A stretch of 59,073 nt of DNA from NCBI RefSeq assembly GCF_021602345.1, contig NZ_BQID01000022.1, positions 1-59,073 of the forward strand, in the 5' to 3' direction. Each line of letters starts with the position of its first letter. The first letter of the stretch is position 1. The stretch is from Pseudomonas pharyngis (GTDB lineage: Bacteria; Pseudomonadota; Gammaproteobacteria; Pseudomonadales; Pseudomonadaceae). The position numbers were made by a program, and so were the translations under genes. The notes under the pieces were generated by a model, which saw only the letters and a list, made by a program, of their open reading frames with translations, ran no database searches and was not told the DNA's origin. Of this stretch, positions 32,447 through 44,079 are shown piece after piece.

Positions 32447-33451
32447 ATGAGCGTTATCGATCTTCGCAGCGACACCGTCACTCAACCGACCCCCGCCATG
32501 CTCGACGCGATGATCCGCGCCGACACCGGCGATGACGTGTATGGCGAAGATCCGACGGTCAATCGTCTGGAAGCCGAATTGGCAAAACGGCTGGGTTTTG
32601 CTGCGGCGCTGTTTGTCCCGACCGGCACCATGAGCAATTTGCTGGGCTTGATGGCGCACTGCGAGCGCGGTGACGAGTACATCGTCGGCCAGCAGGCGCA
32701 CACCTATAAGTACGAGGGTGGCGGCGCAGCGGTGCTCGGCTCGATCCAGCCACAGCCGCTGGAAGTGCAGGCCGATGGTTCGCTGGACCTGGATCAGGTG
32801 GCAGCGGCGATCAAGCCTGATGATTTCCACTTCGCCCGCACCCGCCTGCTGGCGCTGGAAAACACCATGCAGGGCAAAGTGCTGCCGCTGGACTATCTGG
32901 CCCGGGCCCGTCAGTTCACTCAAGACAATGGCCTTCAGCTGCATCTGGACGGCGCGCGGCTGTATAACGCGGCGGTCAAGCTCGGAGTCGATGCACGGGA
33001 AATCACCCAGTATTTCGATTCGGTCTCGGTGTGCCTGTCCAAAGGTCTCGGCGCGCCGGTCGGTTCGGTGTTGTGCGGTTCGTCGGCGTTGATTGCAAAG
33101 GCCCGGCGCCTGCGCAAAATGGTCGGTGGCGGCATGCGTCAGGCCGGACTGCTGGCGGCGGCGGGGCTGTATGCGCTGGATCACAACGTGGAGCGTCTGG
33201 CCGATGACCATGCCAACGCACAGTTGCTGGCTGAAGGCTTGCGCGAGGCCGGTTTCAGTGTCGAGCCGGTGCAGACCAACATGGTTTACGTGCAGATGGG
33301 CGACCGTGCCGAGGCGATCAAGGCATTTGCCGCCGAGCGCGGGATCAAGTTGAGCGCTGCCGCCCGGCTGCGGATGGTCACGCACATGGACGTCAATCGC
33401 TCGCAAATCGAGCAAGTGATCGCGACATTCGTCGAGTTTTCGCGCAAGTGA
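32447..33451 (+). CDS. ltaE: Low-specificity L-threonine aldolase
   Basis: 334 residues, a fold-type I PLP enzyme. It cleaves L-threonine and allo-threonine to glycine and acetaldehyde. Motifs are [19 protein letters not shown] at the start, [40 protein letters not shown], and the PLP lysine in [18 protein letters not shown]. It is monocistronic, divergent from the lumazine synthase gene, and about 80 bp before the alaS promoter. Confidence 0.93.
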   Translation: MSVIDLRSDTVTQPTPAMLDAMIRADTGDDVYGEDPTVNRLEAELAKRLGFAAALFVPTGTMSNLLGLMAHCERGDEYIVGQQAHTYKYEGGGAAVLGSIQPQPLEVQADGSLDLDQVAAAIKPDDFHFARTRLLALENTMQGKVLPLDYLARARQFTQDNGLQLHLDGARLYNAAVKLGVDAREITQYFDSVSVCLSKGLGAPVGSVLCGSSALIAKARRLRKMVGGGMRQAGLLAAAGLYALDHNVERLADDHANAQLLAEGLREAGFSVEPVQTNMVYVQMGDRAEAIKAFAAERGIKLSAAARLRMVTHMDVNRSQIEQVIATFVEFSRK

Positions 33452-33517
33452 CAGCGTTAGCGGCCCAATTGACCGTTTCTATCGTATAAACACGCTGTAC
33501 CCCGCGCGCAGGGCCGA

Positions 33518-33523
33518 TATAAT
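33518..33523 (+). promoter_or_regulatory. alaS -10 box
   Basis: A perfect TATAAT lies 75 bp before the alaS ATG. A matching -35 at the usual distance is not clear. Confidence 0.5.
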
Positions 33524-33597
33524 GCGGCCCTTTGCCGTCGTTTCGTCTGTTGACGTTTCGTACAGGCCTTTGGCCGCAGCCTCCGTGGAAGAACCTA

Positions 33598-36222
<2,625 letters not shown>

Positions 36223-36312
36223 GACGGCCCGTCGGGCCCGCAGTCTAGTGGCGGGCCCGGCGGCTGTTCGAGTGATTATTGGGCGCCCTTCATGGGCAGA
36301 GGCGGCTTTGAA

Positions 36313-37554
36313 ATGGCTTTGATCGTACAGAAATTTGGAGGCACCTCGGTCGGCACTGTCGAGAGAATCGAGCAGGTCGCCGACAAGGTTAAGAAATTCC
36401 GCGATGCCGGCGATGACCTGGTGGTTGTGCTGTCTGCAATGAGCGGCGAAACCAACCGTCTGATCGATCTGGCCAAGCAAATCAGTGGCGAAGATCAACC
36501 GGTTCCGCGCGAACTGGATGTGATCGTTTCCACAGGTGAGCAGGTGACGATCGCCCTGTTGGCCATGGCGCTGATCAAGCGCGGTGTGCCGGCGGTGTCG
36601 TACACCGGCAACCAGGTGCGGATCCTGACGGACAGTGCGCACAATAAAGCGCGTATCTTGCAGATCGATGACCAGAAGATTCGCGGTGACCTGAAAGCAG
36701 GTCGCGTGGTGGTGGTCGCCGGTTTCCAGGGCGTCGACGAGCACGGCAACATCACGACCCTGGGTCGTGGCGGTTCCGACACCACCGGCGTGGCGCTGGC
36801 CGCTGCGCTGAAGGCTGATGAGTGCCAGATCTACACCGACGTCGATGGTGTCTATACCACTGACCCGCGCGTGGTATCGGTTGCTCAGCGTCTGGACAAG
36901 ATCACCTTCGAAGAGATGCTGGAAATGGCCAGCCTCGGTTCCAAGGTGTTGCAGATCCGCGCGGTGGAGTTCGCCGGCAAGTACAACGTTCCGCTGCGCG
37001 TACTGCACAGCTTCAAGGAGGGTCCGGGCACCCTCATTACTATTGATGAAGAGGAAACCATGGAACAGCCGATCATTTCCGGCATCGCTTTCAATCGCGA
37101 TGAAGCCAAGCTGACCATCCGTGGCGTGCCAGACACCCCGGGCGTGGCGTTCAAGATTCTCGGCCCGATCAGTGCCGCGAACATCGAGGTCGACATGATC
37201 GTGCAGAACGTCGCGCACGATAACACTACCGACTTCACCTTCACCGTGCACCGCAACGACTACCAGTCCGCGCAAACCGTGCTGGAAAACACCGCTCGCG
37301 AGATCGGTGCCCGTGAAGTGGTTGGCGACACCAAGATTGCCAAGGTCTCGATCGTCGGCGTCGGCATGCGTTCCCACGCAGGCGTGGCCAGCCGCATGTT
37401 TGAATCCCTGGCAAAGGAAAGCATCAACATCCAGATGATCTCGACCTCGGAAATCAAGGTTTCCGTGGTGATCGAAGAGAAGTACCTGGAACTGGCCGTG
37501 CGCGCCCTGCACACGGCTTTCGAGCTCGACGCTCCGGCCCGTCAGGGCGAGTGA
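36313..37554 (+). CDS. lysC: Aspartate kinase, with internal start for the beta chain
   Basis: 413 residues from the ATG at 36313. It phosphorylates aspartate, the first step to lysine, threonine and methionine. The kinase domain (MALIVQKFGGTSVGTVERI; GRGGSDTTGVALAA) is followed by two ACT domains for feedback control. An in-frame ATG at 37060 (MEQPIISGIAFNRD) has AGAGGAAACC in front. It would produce the ACT-only beta subunit of 164 residues seen in alpha2-beta2 aspartokinases. An intrinsic terminator follows. Confidence 0.95.
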   Translation: MALIVQKFGGTSVGTVERIEQVADKVKKFRDAGDDLVVVLSAMSGETNRLIDLAKQISGEDQPVPRELDVIVSTGEQVTIALLAMALIKRGVPAVSYTGNQVRILTDSAHNKARILQIDDQKIRGDLKAGRVVVVAGFQGVDEHGNITTLGRGGSDTTGVALAAALKADECQIYTDVDGVYTTDPRVVSVAQRLDKITFEEMLEMASLGSKVLQIRAVEFAGKYNVPLRVLHSFKEGPGTLITIDEEETMEQPIISGIAFNRDEAKLTIRGVPDTPGVAFKILGPISAANIEVDMIVQNVAHDNTTDFTFTVHRNDYQSAQTVLENTAREIGAREVVGDTKIAKVSIVGVGMRSHAGVASRMFESLAKESINIQMISTSEIKVSVVIEEKYLELAVRALHTAFELDAPARQGE

Positions 37555-37565
37555 TGCGTTGTCTG

Positions 37566-37597
37566 AAGGGCGCGGTCTGACCGCGCCCTTTATTTTT
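37566..37597 (+). terminator. lysC terminator
   Basis: AAGGGCGCGGT and ACCGCGCCCTT, 11-bp arms, then TATTTTTT. Confidence 0.92.
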
Positions 37598-37741
37598 TGA
37601 ATGGCGCGAGTCCCCGAACTGTTCTTTTGCTCGCGCTGGTCAATACTCAGGCATGTAGGGCTACGATCGCTCCGGTTGTAGGTCGGGTGCCTTTTTTTTG
37701 CAGACTGTTGTCCCTGAAATGATTCGCGTGAGGAGAAAGGT

Positions 37742-37930
37742 ATGCTGATTCTGACTCGTCGGTGCGCAGAAAGCCTGATTATCGGTGATGGCGAAATCAC
37801 CGTGACCGTGCTCGGCGTTAAAGGAAATCAAGTGCGTATCGGCGTCAACGCCCCGAAAGAGGTGGCCGTGCACCGTGAAGAAATCTATCTGCGTATAAAG
37901 AAAGAGAAGGACGAAGAACCAAGCCATTAA
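37742..37930 (+). CDS. csrA: CsrA/RsmA translational regulator
   Basis: 62 residues ([52 protein letters not shown]), the full CsrA fold including Arg44 in the VHREE region. It is a dimeric RNA-binding protein that blocks ribosome binding at GGA-containing hairpins. In Pseudomonas, RsmA is antagonised by the Gac-controlled RNAs RsmX/Y/Z, controlling secondary metabolism and motility. GAGGAGAAAGGT lies directly in front. The lysC-csrA-tRNA-Ser order is conserved. Confidence 0.96.
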   Translation: MLILTRRCAESLIIGDGEITVTVLGVKGNQVRIGVNAPKEVAVHREEIYLRIKKEKDEEPSH

Positions 37931-37992
37931 TTTTTATCGATTTTTATGTTTGCAAACGGGGAAGAAGGTGGTTAATATACGCCCCGTGTTGC

Positions 37993-38083
37993 GGAGAGCT
38001 GGCCGAGTGGCCGAAGGCGCTCCCCTGCTAAGGGAGTACACCTCAAAAGGGTGTCGGGGGTTCGAATCCCCCGTTCTCCGCCA
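37993..38083 (+). tRNA. tRNA-Ser(GCT)
   Basis: A 91-nt type-II tRNA with acceptor stem GGAGAGC/GTTCTCC, anticodon loop CTGCTAA (anticodon GCT), a long variable arm, T-loop TTCGAAT and encoded CCA. Confidence 0.97.
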
Positions 38084-38148
38084 TTATTTGCTTAGTACGT
38101 TGTAATCTGGCTTTTTCTGTAAGTTCTTGAATTTATTAGAAAAAGTGG

Positions 38149-38176
38149 TTGGAATAGAGATTAGACGGGCTATAAT
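38149..38176 (+). promoter_or_regulatory. tRNA-Arg promoter
   Basis: TTGGAA and TATAAT are separated by 16 bp, 15 bp before the first tRNA-Arg. Confidence 0.75.
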
Positions 38177-38190
38177 GCGGCGCAACAAAT

Positions 38191-38267
38191 GCACTCGTAG
38201 CTCAGCTGGATAGAGTACTCGGCTACGAACCGAGCGGTCACAGGTTCGAATCCTGTCGAGTGCACCA
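38191..38267 (+). tRNA. tRNA-Arg(ACG), copy 1
   Basis: 77 nt, acceptor GCACTCG/CGAGTGC, anticodon loop CTACGAA (ACG), CCA encoded. It is the first of three identical copies. Confidence 0.97.
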
Positions 38268-38339
38268 TTTAAGAGTTAATTGCAGCGATGTAAATGACTC
38301 GGCTTCAACCAGTTGTGATCTGGTCTAAAAACACAAAAT

Positions 38340-38416
38340 GCACTCGTAGCTCAGCTGGATAGAGTACTCGGCTACGAACCGAGCGGTCACAGGTTCGAAT
38401 CCTGTCGAGTGCACCA
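38340..38416 (+). tRNA. tRNA-Arg(ACG), copy 2
   Basis: Identical to copy 1 over all 77 nt including CCA. Confidence 0.97.
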
Positions 38417-38488
38417 TTTAAGAGTCAGTTGCAGCGATGCGGATGACTTGGTTACAGCCAGTTGTGGTCTGGTCTAAAAACACAAATT

Positions 38489-38565
38489 GCACTCGTAGCT
38501 CAGCTGGATAGAGTACTCGGCTACGAACCGAGCGGTCACAGGTTCGAATCCTGTCGAGTGCACCA
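38489..38565 (+). tRNA. tRNA-Arg(ACG), copy 3
   Basis: Identical to copies 1 and 2. It is followed directly by the terminator of the tRNA transcript. Confidence 0.97.
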
Positions 38566-38572
38566 TATACCG

Positions 38573-38602
38573 AAAAGCCCGCGTTTAACGCGGGCTTTTT
38601 GC
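38573..38602. terminator. Shared terminator of tRNA-Arg operon and the convergent gene
   Basis: AAAAGCCCGCGTT and AACGCGGGCTTTTT. The stop codon of the minus-strand gene lies inside the hairpin, so it probably serves both strands. Confidence 0.9.
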
Positions 38603-39103
38603 TGTCCTGGATTTGGCTTTTCCTGTCACGCATCCTTTCTCATCAAAATCGATTTGAGCACTGCGCCCTCGCTTGAGGTCGTAACGATAACTCGTTGCCG
38701 AATTGCGGATGCTCACCTTGTCGGGTTTGCCCAAAGCGCTTTCAACATCCTGTTGGCTCATGCCGGCGATGATTCGTTGATTGATGATCGCCTCGCGCTT
38801 CTGTCGTGCATCGATCAGATCTCCGCATTTGTCCTGGGTGCGCCCAACGACGGCCATTTCTCGTTTTCTGATATTCATACCGGATATTTCTTCGTGCCGG
38901 GCTTCGGGTATCAGGTTGACTGTCGAGCCTGGCGAGTAGGGGCGAACTTCCTGCAACGAAAGGTGCTCGTCGTTCGCACAGCTCAGCGTTGTGAACGTGA
39001 CGCTACCATCAGAGGCTTCGCAACGATGAAGTGTCGTTGCGCTCCCGATGGCGGGCAGGCAGAGCAGGGTGGTCAGCATGAATCGGGATGTTTTCGATGG
39101 CAT
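38585..39103 (-). CDS. Periplasmic DUF4124-like protein with a BamE/SmpA-like end
   Basis: 172 residues from the ATG at 39103, preceded by GGAGG. Signal peptide MPSKTSRFMLTTLLCLPAIGSA, then a DUF4124-like start (TLHRCEASDGSVTFTTLSC), a basic middle, and GMSQQDVESALGKPDKVSIRNSATSYRYDL. The last part resembles the short repeat of SmpA/BamE-type outer-membrane assembly domains. It is probably a periplasmic or envelope protein of unknown role. It is monocistronic and its stop codon sits inside the shared terminator. Confidence 0.8.
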   Translation of the reverse strand: MPSKTSRFMLTTLLCLPAIGSATTLHRCEASDGSVTFTTLSCANDEHLSLQEVRPYSPGSTVNLIPEARHEEISGMNIRKREMAVVGRTQDKCGDLIDARQKREAIINQRIIAGMSQQDVESALGKPDKVSIRNSATSYRYDLKRGRSAQIDFDEKGCVTGKAKSRTAKSPR

Positions 39104-39423
39104 TCGGTGTCCTCCATGACGATCTTCCTCAAGCGTAGCCGGCAGTTTTTTCACCGCAGGTGTGTTTTCTTTTCAGGATGAGTCGTCGCACTGTGAAGGA
39201 TCAGGACAGCGCTCAGCTTTGTCTCGCAAGCGCTTGTTTCAGCCACGATTTTTTAACGTTTAAAACCGTCAGGCGGTGTATCATTGCGCCCGTCAGCCCC
39301 GCCGGGGCTTATGGAAAACCTCCATGGACTTACCCAGTAGTTATTCAGTAACCCGTTTCACCAATCATGAATTGACTGATTGATCCTTCCGGCGTGCCCC
39401 GCTGCTGGGAGTGGAGTTCGCCT
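39104..39423. other. Upstream region of mgtE
   Basis: No gene is seen. A small GC hairpin (AGCCCC and GGGGCT) lies at 39295-39309 in the presumed leader of mgtE. Whether it senses Mg2+ cannot be told. GGAGTGGAG precedes the mgtE ATG. Confidence 0.4.
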
Positions 39424-40866
39424 ATGTCCGAAATCGAAGTAAAGAAAACACAGGAAAGCCTGCAGGATCGCCTGGCTCAGGTCGTCGAGCTGCTGCAGCG
39501 CCAACGGGTCGTCGAAGACCTGACTCATCGCCAGGAAGGCCCGCATCATGACCGGGTCGAGAACCTGGTCCACCGGCAAAACCTCGTCGAGTTGCAACGC
39601 AAGCTCGATGATCTGCACTCCGCCGACGTCGCCTACATTCTTGAAGCTCTGCCGCTGGACGATCGTCTGACGCTCTGGCAACTGGTCAAGGCCGATCGCG
39701 ACGGCGACATTCTTCTCGAAGTATCCGATTCCGTCCGTGAAACGCTGATCGCCGACATGGACGATCACGAGCTCCTGGCTGCGGCCAAGGACATGGATGC
39801 CGACGAACTTGCTGACCTGGCCTCCGAGCTGCCGCGAGACGTCGTCCATGAGCTGATGGAGACTCTGGACCAGCAGCAACGCGAACGTGTGCGTTCTGCT
39901 CTCTCCTACGACGAGGAGCAGGTCGGTGCGCTGATGGACTTCGAGATGGTGACCATCCGTGAGGATGTCAGTCTTGAAGTGGTTCTGCGTTACCTGCGCC
40001 GCCTCAAAGAGCTGCCGGGCCATACCGACAAACTGTTCGTGGTCGACTACGACGGCGTGCTCAAGGGCGTGCTGCCAATCAAGCGTTTGCTGGTCAATGA
40101 CCCGGAGAAGCAGGTTTCCGAAGTTATGGCCAGTGACCCGGTGAGTTTTCACCCGGATGAAGACGCCTACGACGCCGCTCAGGCGTTCGAACGTTACGAC
40201 TTGATCTCGGCCCCGGTGGTCGACAAGAACGGCAAGCTGATCGGCCGTCTGACCATCGACGAAATGGTCGACCTGATTCGTGAGGAGAGCGAAAGCGAAG
40301 TCCTCAACATGGCGGGTCTGCGTGAAGAGGAAGACATCTTCGCCTCCGTCTGGAAGTCCCTGCGCAACCGTTGGGCGTGGCTGGCGATCAACCTGATCAC
40401 GGCGTTCGTCGCCTCGCGGGTGATCGGCCTGTTCGAAGGTTCGATCGAGAAGCTGGTGGCCCTGGCGGCGCTGATGCCGATCGTGGCGGGCATCGGCGGT
40501 AACTCCGGCAACCAGACGATCACCATGATCGTTCGCGCCATGGCCCTCGATCAGGTCAGCACCGGCAATACCTCGCGCCTGATGCGCAAGGAGCTCGCCG
40601 TGGCGTTGATCAACGGCCTGGTCTGGGGCGGGGTGATCGGTGTGGTCGCTTACTTGCTCTATGGCAGCTGGTCGCTGGGCGTGGTCATGACGGCTGCCAT
40701 GACATTGAACCTGCTGCTGGCAGCGTTAATGGGGGTGTTGATCCCTATGACCCTGGCGAAGATGGGTCGCGATCCGGCGATGGGCGCCAGCGTAATGATC
40801 ACGGCCATGACCGACAGTGGTGGCTTCTTCATCTTCCTGGGGTTGGCGACGATCTTTTTGCTCTGA
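39424..40866 (+). CDS. mgtE: Magnesium transporter MgtE
   Basis: 480 residues from the ATG at 39424. An N-terminal superhelical domain (LDDLHSADVAYILEALPLDDRLTLWQL), two CBS domains (about 160-290) that sense cytoplasmic Mg2+, a plug helix, and five membrane helices from about 310 follow. The pore signature is GIGGNSGNQTITMIVRAMALDQV. The end is GGFFIFLGLATIFLL. It is an inner-membrane Mg2+ channel closed by high internal Mg2+. Confidence 0.95.
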   Translation: MSEIEVKKTQESLQDRLAQVVELLQRQRVVEDLTHRQEGPHHDRVENLVHRQNLVELQRKLDDLHSADVAYILEALPLDDRLTLWQLVKADRDGDILLEVSDSVRETLIADMDDHELLAAAKDMDADELADLASELPRDVVHELMETLDQQQRERVRSALSYDEEQVGALMDFEMVTIREDVSLEVVLRYLRRLKELPGHTDKLFVVDYDGVLKGVLPIKRLLVNDPEKQVSEVMASDPVSFHPDEDAYDAAQAFERYDLISAPVVDKNGKLIGRLTIDEMVDLIREESESEVLNMAGLREEEDIFASVWKSLRNRWAWLAINLITAFVASRVIGLFEGSIEKLVALAALMPIVAGIGGNSGNQTITMIVRAMALDQVSTGNTSRLMRKELAVALINGLVWGGVIGVVAYLLYGSWSLGVVMTAAMTLNLLLAALMGVLIPMTLAKMGRDPAMGASVMITAMTDSGGFFIFLGLATIFLL

Positions 40867-40884
40867 CCGACTGCATAAAAAAAC

Positions 40885-40910
40885 AGCCCGCCGATTTGCG
40901 GGCTTTTTTT
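40885..40910 (+). terminator. mgtE terminator
   Basis: AGCCCGC and GCGGGCT with a 6-nt loop, then a seven-base T-run. Confidence 0.92.
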
Positions 40911-40937
40911 CGTCCTTGGAAAACTCAAATTGCAGGC

Positions 40938-40965
40938 AAAAAAAAGCCAGCATTCATGCTGGCTT
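40938..40965 (-). terminator. amrZ terminator
   Basis: On the minus strand, AAGCCAGCATG/AATGCTGGCTT is followed by a long T-run. Confidence 0.9.
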
Positions 40966-40982
40966 GAGATGTTCGGTTTGGC

Positions 40983-41309
40983 TCAGGATGCGTCTGCGGC
41001 CATTTCGGCGTCGTGGGCGATCAGAGACACCAGCGCGTTCTGCTGGCGATGGGAGAGTTGGCGGAAGCGTTGCAGCAGCTCGCGTTCGTGCAACGACAGC
41101 TCAGGGCTGTCCAGGCGCATGCTCAGTTCTTCGCCCAGTGCACCTTCCTGAATAAGACTCTGCTCAAGGCGCGCAATGATCTCGGAGTTCATGCTGCGGT
41201 GATGATTGCGAGCCACCTCGGCAATGCGTTCACGCATTCCGTCTGGCAGACGTACGACGAACTTGTCAGCCGTACGGCTGGAATAAATTGCCTGTTTCAA
41301 TGGGCGCAT
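40983..41309 (-). CDS. amrZ: AmrZ, ribbon-helix-helix regulator
   Basis: 108 residues. The N terminus ([52 protein letters not shown]) is the Arc-type ribbon-helix-helix of AmrZ, and [35 protein letters not shown] is the tetramerisation helix part. It controls motility, exopolysaccharide and c-di-GMP genes in pseudomonads and in P. fluorescens represses flagellar genes. The final residues differ from the P. aeruginosa protein. It is monocistronic. Confidence 0.95.
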   Translation of the reverse strand: MRPLKQAIYSSRTADKFVVRLPDGMRERIAEVARNHHRSMNSEIIARLEQSLIQEGALGEELSMRLDSPELSLHERELLQRFRQLSHRQQNALVSLIAHDAEMAADAS

Positions 41310-41698
41310 ATATTTAACCGGTTAGTTCAGGGGAGCGGTTCTCGGGATTGGCCGCAGGATGTGTGGTAGGACAAGCATCCGCGCCAAATGGTTCAACCTG
41401 AATTGTTAAGAGGCGCGCATCATGCCTCAAAATTGCCAGATCATTGGCGTCAATTCTGTGACAAATATTGATCCGGGTAAAGGCGTAATGCCAGCACCAA
41501 TTATCAGAAATGCGGACTGGTTTGAAAAGAATGCATCGGCCCGTATCGCTGACCGCCTCCTGAAGCACGTCGGCTGATGTCCGAAGGCCTCAGAACGTGC
41601 ATGCTATGCGGGTTGAATCGTTGTTCCTTACCTTGTACAGGATAGTGGCAAATGGCCGATTTACTAGGGGCAACTGCCCGCCGGAGGGCGTTTTCAGG
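41310..41698. other. Divergent region between amrZ and phnN
   Basis: No gene is supported. It must hold the amrZ promoter, which AmrZ itself is expected to repress, and the phnN leader. phnN has GGAGG 11 bp before its ATG. Confidence 0.5.
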
Positions 41699-42268
41699 AT
41701 GGATGGCAATTTGATTTATCTCATGGGACCTTCCGGCTCCGGCAAGGACAGCCTGATTGAGGCTGCGCGCGAACCTTTGCGGGCGTTGAATTGTGAAGTC
41801 ATGCGCCGGGTCATCACCCGTTCGGCCGAATCCGTGGGTGAGGATGCGATCGGCGTAACGCCGCAGGAGTTCGAACGACTTCAGCGCGCTGGCGATTTTT
41901 CGCTGGCGTGGGAGGCCAATGGTCTCGCCTACGGGATACCGGTGGAAATGGACCAATGGTTGAAAGCCGGTAAACACGTCCTGGTGAACGGTTCTCGGGC
42001 GAACCTCAGGCAAGCGCTGGAACGCTATCCGACGCTGGTGCCGGTGTTGCTGACGGTGCGAGACGACGTCTTGCGTGAGCGCCTGCTTCGGCGTGGGCGG
42101 GAGACGCTGGAACAGATCGATGCGAGGCTGTCCCGCAACACGCTGTTCAAGGACAGGCGTTCAACCGACAGCCCTGTACACCTGATCGACAACTCGGGCG
42201 ACCTGGCCGTTGCCGTCAATCATCTGCTGGAGCTGGTCAGGTTCAGCGCAATACCGGATCAAACTTGA
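41699..42268 (+). CDS. phnN: Ribose 1,5-bisphosphokinase
   Basis: 189 residues from the ATG at 41699, behind GGAGG. P-loop GPSGSGKDSL is at about 10-19, the guanylate-kinase-like core contains RRVITRSAE, and the lid is LRERLLRRGRETLEQIDARLSR. It makes PRPP from ribose 1,5-bisphosphate in phosphonate use. It stands outside any phn cluster in this window. Its end overlaps the end of the convergent small gene by 26 bp. Confidence 0.9.
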   Translation: MDGNLIYLMGPSGSGKDSLIEAAREPLRALNCEVMRRVITRSAESVGEDAIGVTPQEFERLQRAGDFSLAWEANGLAYGIPVEMDQWLKAGKHVLVNGSRANLRQALERYPTLVPVLLTVRDDVLRERLLRRGRETLEQIDARLSRNTLFKDRRSTDSPVHLIDNSGDLAVAVNHLLELVRFSAIPDQT

Positions 42269-42422
42269 TCTTGCGTCCGGCCACCAGTGCCAATACGAAC
42301 AGCGCCGAAAAGACGCCGCAACCGATCAGGGGCAGGGATATTTCGGTTTCCTCGAACAGCGAAAAATGCCCGAGGCCACTCAATAAGGCGAGGATCAGAA
42401 ATCCTGCAGCTGACTTGGACAT
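42243..42422 (-). CDS. Small inner-membrane protein, two helices
   Basis: 59 residues from the ATG at 42422 after CAGGAG. Two hydrophobic stretches (AAGFLILALLSGLGHFSLF and ISLPLIGCGVFSALFVLALVAG) are joined by EETE, with a basic C terminus (RKIKFDPVLR). It is not recognised as a named family. It lies 20 bp downstream of a second small gene on the same strand. Confidence 0.75.
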   Translation of the reverse strand: MSKSAAGFLILALLSGLGHFSLFEETEISLPLIGCGVFSALFVLALVAGRKIKFDPVLR

Positions 42423-42442
42423 GCTGTACTCCTGAAGATATT

Positions 42443-42670
42443 TCAAAAAACCAGACGTTCAGTCGAATGCGTCGGCAACGCCTGTTCAGACTCGCTGACT
42501 GCTTGCGGGGCAAAGCTCTTATCGCTCAACACCGCCCATTGCGGCGCCTTCTGCACTTGCAGGTAGTGCGGCATGCGTCCGGCCACTTTTTCGTTATCCG
42601 CGGGGGCGAAGTGAAAGCCGACCAGAACGGCCAATGCGATTGCATTTGCGAACACGAGGGCGCTGTTCAT
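42443..42670 (-). CDS. Small membrane-anchored protein, unknown
   Basis: 75 residues. A single N-terminal hydrophobic helix (SALVFANAIALAVLVGFHF) is followed by a polar periplasm-facing or cytoplasmic tail (KVAGRMPHYLQVQKAPQWAVLSD). No family is recognised. It is co-directional with the next small gene. Confidence 0.65.
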   Translation of the reverse strand: MNSALVFANAIALAVLVGFHFAPADNEKVAGRMPHYLQVQKAPQWAVLSDKSFAPQAVSESEQALPTHSTERLVF

Positions 42671-42954
42671 GAGACGAGTCTCCGATTGTTCTTGTATAAG
42701 AACCGGTAAAGCAGCCGTCGTGCCAATAGTCTAACCGCTGTTAAGTCCTTTAAAAACAAGCATTTAACAGGGTTTTTCGGAGGTGGAGCATTGCATTTTG
42801 CAATGGTGGCTTTTTGCGGCGATGCAAATTGCACGGTAAAACGTCGGGCACCCTTGCAAGGCGCCTGCCTACACTTAAAAAGCCCTGCGGACGACATGAC
42901 AAAACAGGGCCCGGCCGTTAACATGCACGCCGTCTGTCGCACCGACAGATTTGT

Positions 42955-43031
42955 GTCCCAGTAGCTCAATTGGATAGAGCATCCCCCTCCTAAGGGGAAG
43001 GTTGGCAGTTCGAACCTGCCCTGGGACACCA
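42955..43031 (+). tRNA. tRNA-Arg(CCT), element attachment target
   Basis: 77 nt, acceptor GTCCCAG/CTGGGAC, anticodon loop CTCCTAA (CCT), T-loop TTCGAAC, CCA encoded. The half from the anticodon to the 3' end is duplicated at 58847, so the 3' part here was supplied by the integrated element. Confidence 0.97.
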
Positions 43032-43034
43032 TCT
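42985..43034 (+). repeat. attL, 50-bp direct repeat
   Basis: Perfectly identical to 58847-58896. It begins just before the CCT anticodon and ends 3 bp after the encoded CCA. The flanking bases on both sides differ. Confidence 0.95.
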
Positions 43035-43152
43035 TCTTCAAGGTTTCCAGCAGTTTCGTTGTTTTTCCTTTCTGTGCCATGGGTGCAGCATGGGTGCAAG
43101 TGAGAATGCCGGTGACACTTTGCCGGCTCGTTCATCATGGAGGAGCCACCTC

Positions 43153-44076
43153 ATGGCGTTGTTCGATATTTTCTCAAAGCGTCAAAAGAAACTTCGAGGT
43201 GAGACCTCGGACGTTTATCAATATGATCAACTGCCAGAACCTCTCCGCGTCCAAATCGTGCACGTGATGTGCGACGCTCTGGGCCGGCCTGGTGAGTGGG
43301 CTCAGGTAGATTGCTGGAAGTTTATTTCCGACACCCTTTGCAGGGAATACGGGATGTTTTCTCTGCCCACGGCAAAAGCAGGCAGGCAACGGAAATTCTT
43401 CGAAGAAGTCGCGGATTTGCTGTTACAGACCGACGATCTTGAGCAGGCGTTAGATATCGTCGAGCTGTGCTTCCGCGCAGTTGATACAGCGAGCCGTGAC
43501 TACTCTTACATGGGGCGACATCGGGCGAATGAGATCGCAGATCAGGCTATCTCCGAGCTGAATCAGCGGTTCAAGGAGCATGCAGTTGGTTATCAGTTCG
43601 TGAATGGTGAGATTTTACGAGTTGACTCGCAGCTGTTACACGCCGAGGTGATTAAACCAGCGTTTCGTCTTTTGGAAAGCAAATCTTACGCTGGACCTCA
43701 AGAGGAATTCTTGAAAGCGCACGAGCATTACCGGCACGGGAATTCTAAGGAAGCTCTGAATGAATGCTTGAAGTCTTTCGAAAGCTTGATGAAGGCGATT
43801 TGTGCAAAGCGCAAGTGGACTGTCACTGGTAAGGAAACGGCCAGTTCGTTGATCAAGGTCTGCATGGATAACGGATTGATCCCGGCTTTTTGGCAGACTC
43901 AATTTACATCGCTCAAAAGCTTGCTTGAGGCAGCGGTGCCAACTGGGCGGAATAATCTCGCAGGGCACGGGCAAGGAGCTGAACCAACCGTTGTTCCGGA
44001 TTATCTCGTGGCTTATATGCTTCACATGACAGGAGCTTGCCTGGTGTTTTTAGCAACTGCTGAACAGCATCTGTAA
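43153..44076 (+). CDS. STM4504/CBY_0614-family protein, abortive-infection-like
   Basis: 307 residues from the ATG at 43153 behind GGAGG. The N-terminal part (MALFDIFSKRQKKLRGETSDVYQYDQLP) matches the STM4504/CBY_0614 family. The C-terminal 110 residues (HYRHGNSKEALNECLKSFESLMKAICAKRKWTV, later ETASSLIKVCMDNGLIP and ...GRNNLAGHGQG) look like the Abi_C helical domain found in abortive infection proteins, with an R-N-x-x-AGHG turn. A defence role is plausible but unproved. It is the first gene inside attL and converges with the recombinase gene 3 bp away. Confidence 0.8.
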   Translation: MALFDIFSKRQKKLRGETSDVYQYDQLPEPLRVQIVHVMCDALGRPGEWAQVDCWKFISDTLCREYGMFSLPTAKAGRQRKFFEEVADLLLQTDDLEQALDIVELCFRAVDTASRDYSYMGRHRANEIADQAISELNQRFKEHAVGYQFVNGEILRVDSQLLHAEVIKPAFRLLESKSYAGPQEEFLKAHEHYRHGNSKEALNECLKSFESLMKAICAKRKWTVTGKETASSLIKVCMDNGLIPAFWQTQFTSLKSLLEAAVPTGRNNLAGHGQGAEPTVVPDYLVAYMLHMTGACLVFLATAEQHL

Positions 44077-44079
44077 ACA

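Larger units (their letters stand above)
38191..38565 (+). repeat. Triple tandem tRNA-Arg unit, 149-bp period
   Basis: Starts lie at 38191, 38340 and 38489, exactly 149 bp apart. The 77-nt genes are identical; the 72-bp spacers are alike but differ at a handful of positions. Confidence 0.95.

Noticed and set aside
38191-38565. CRISPR-like array (three equally spaced repeats)
   Set aside because: The repeats are complete tRNA genes and the spacers are related to each other.
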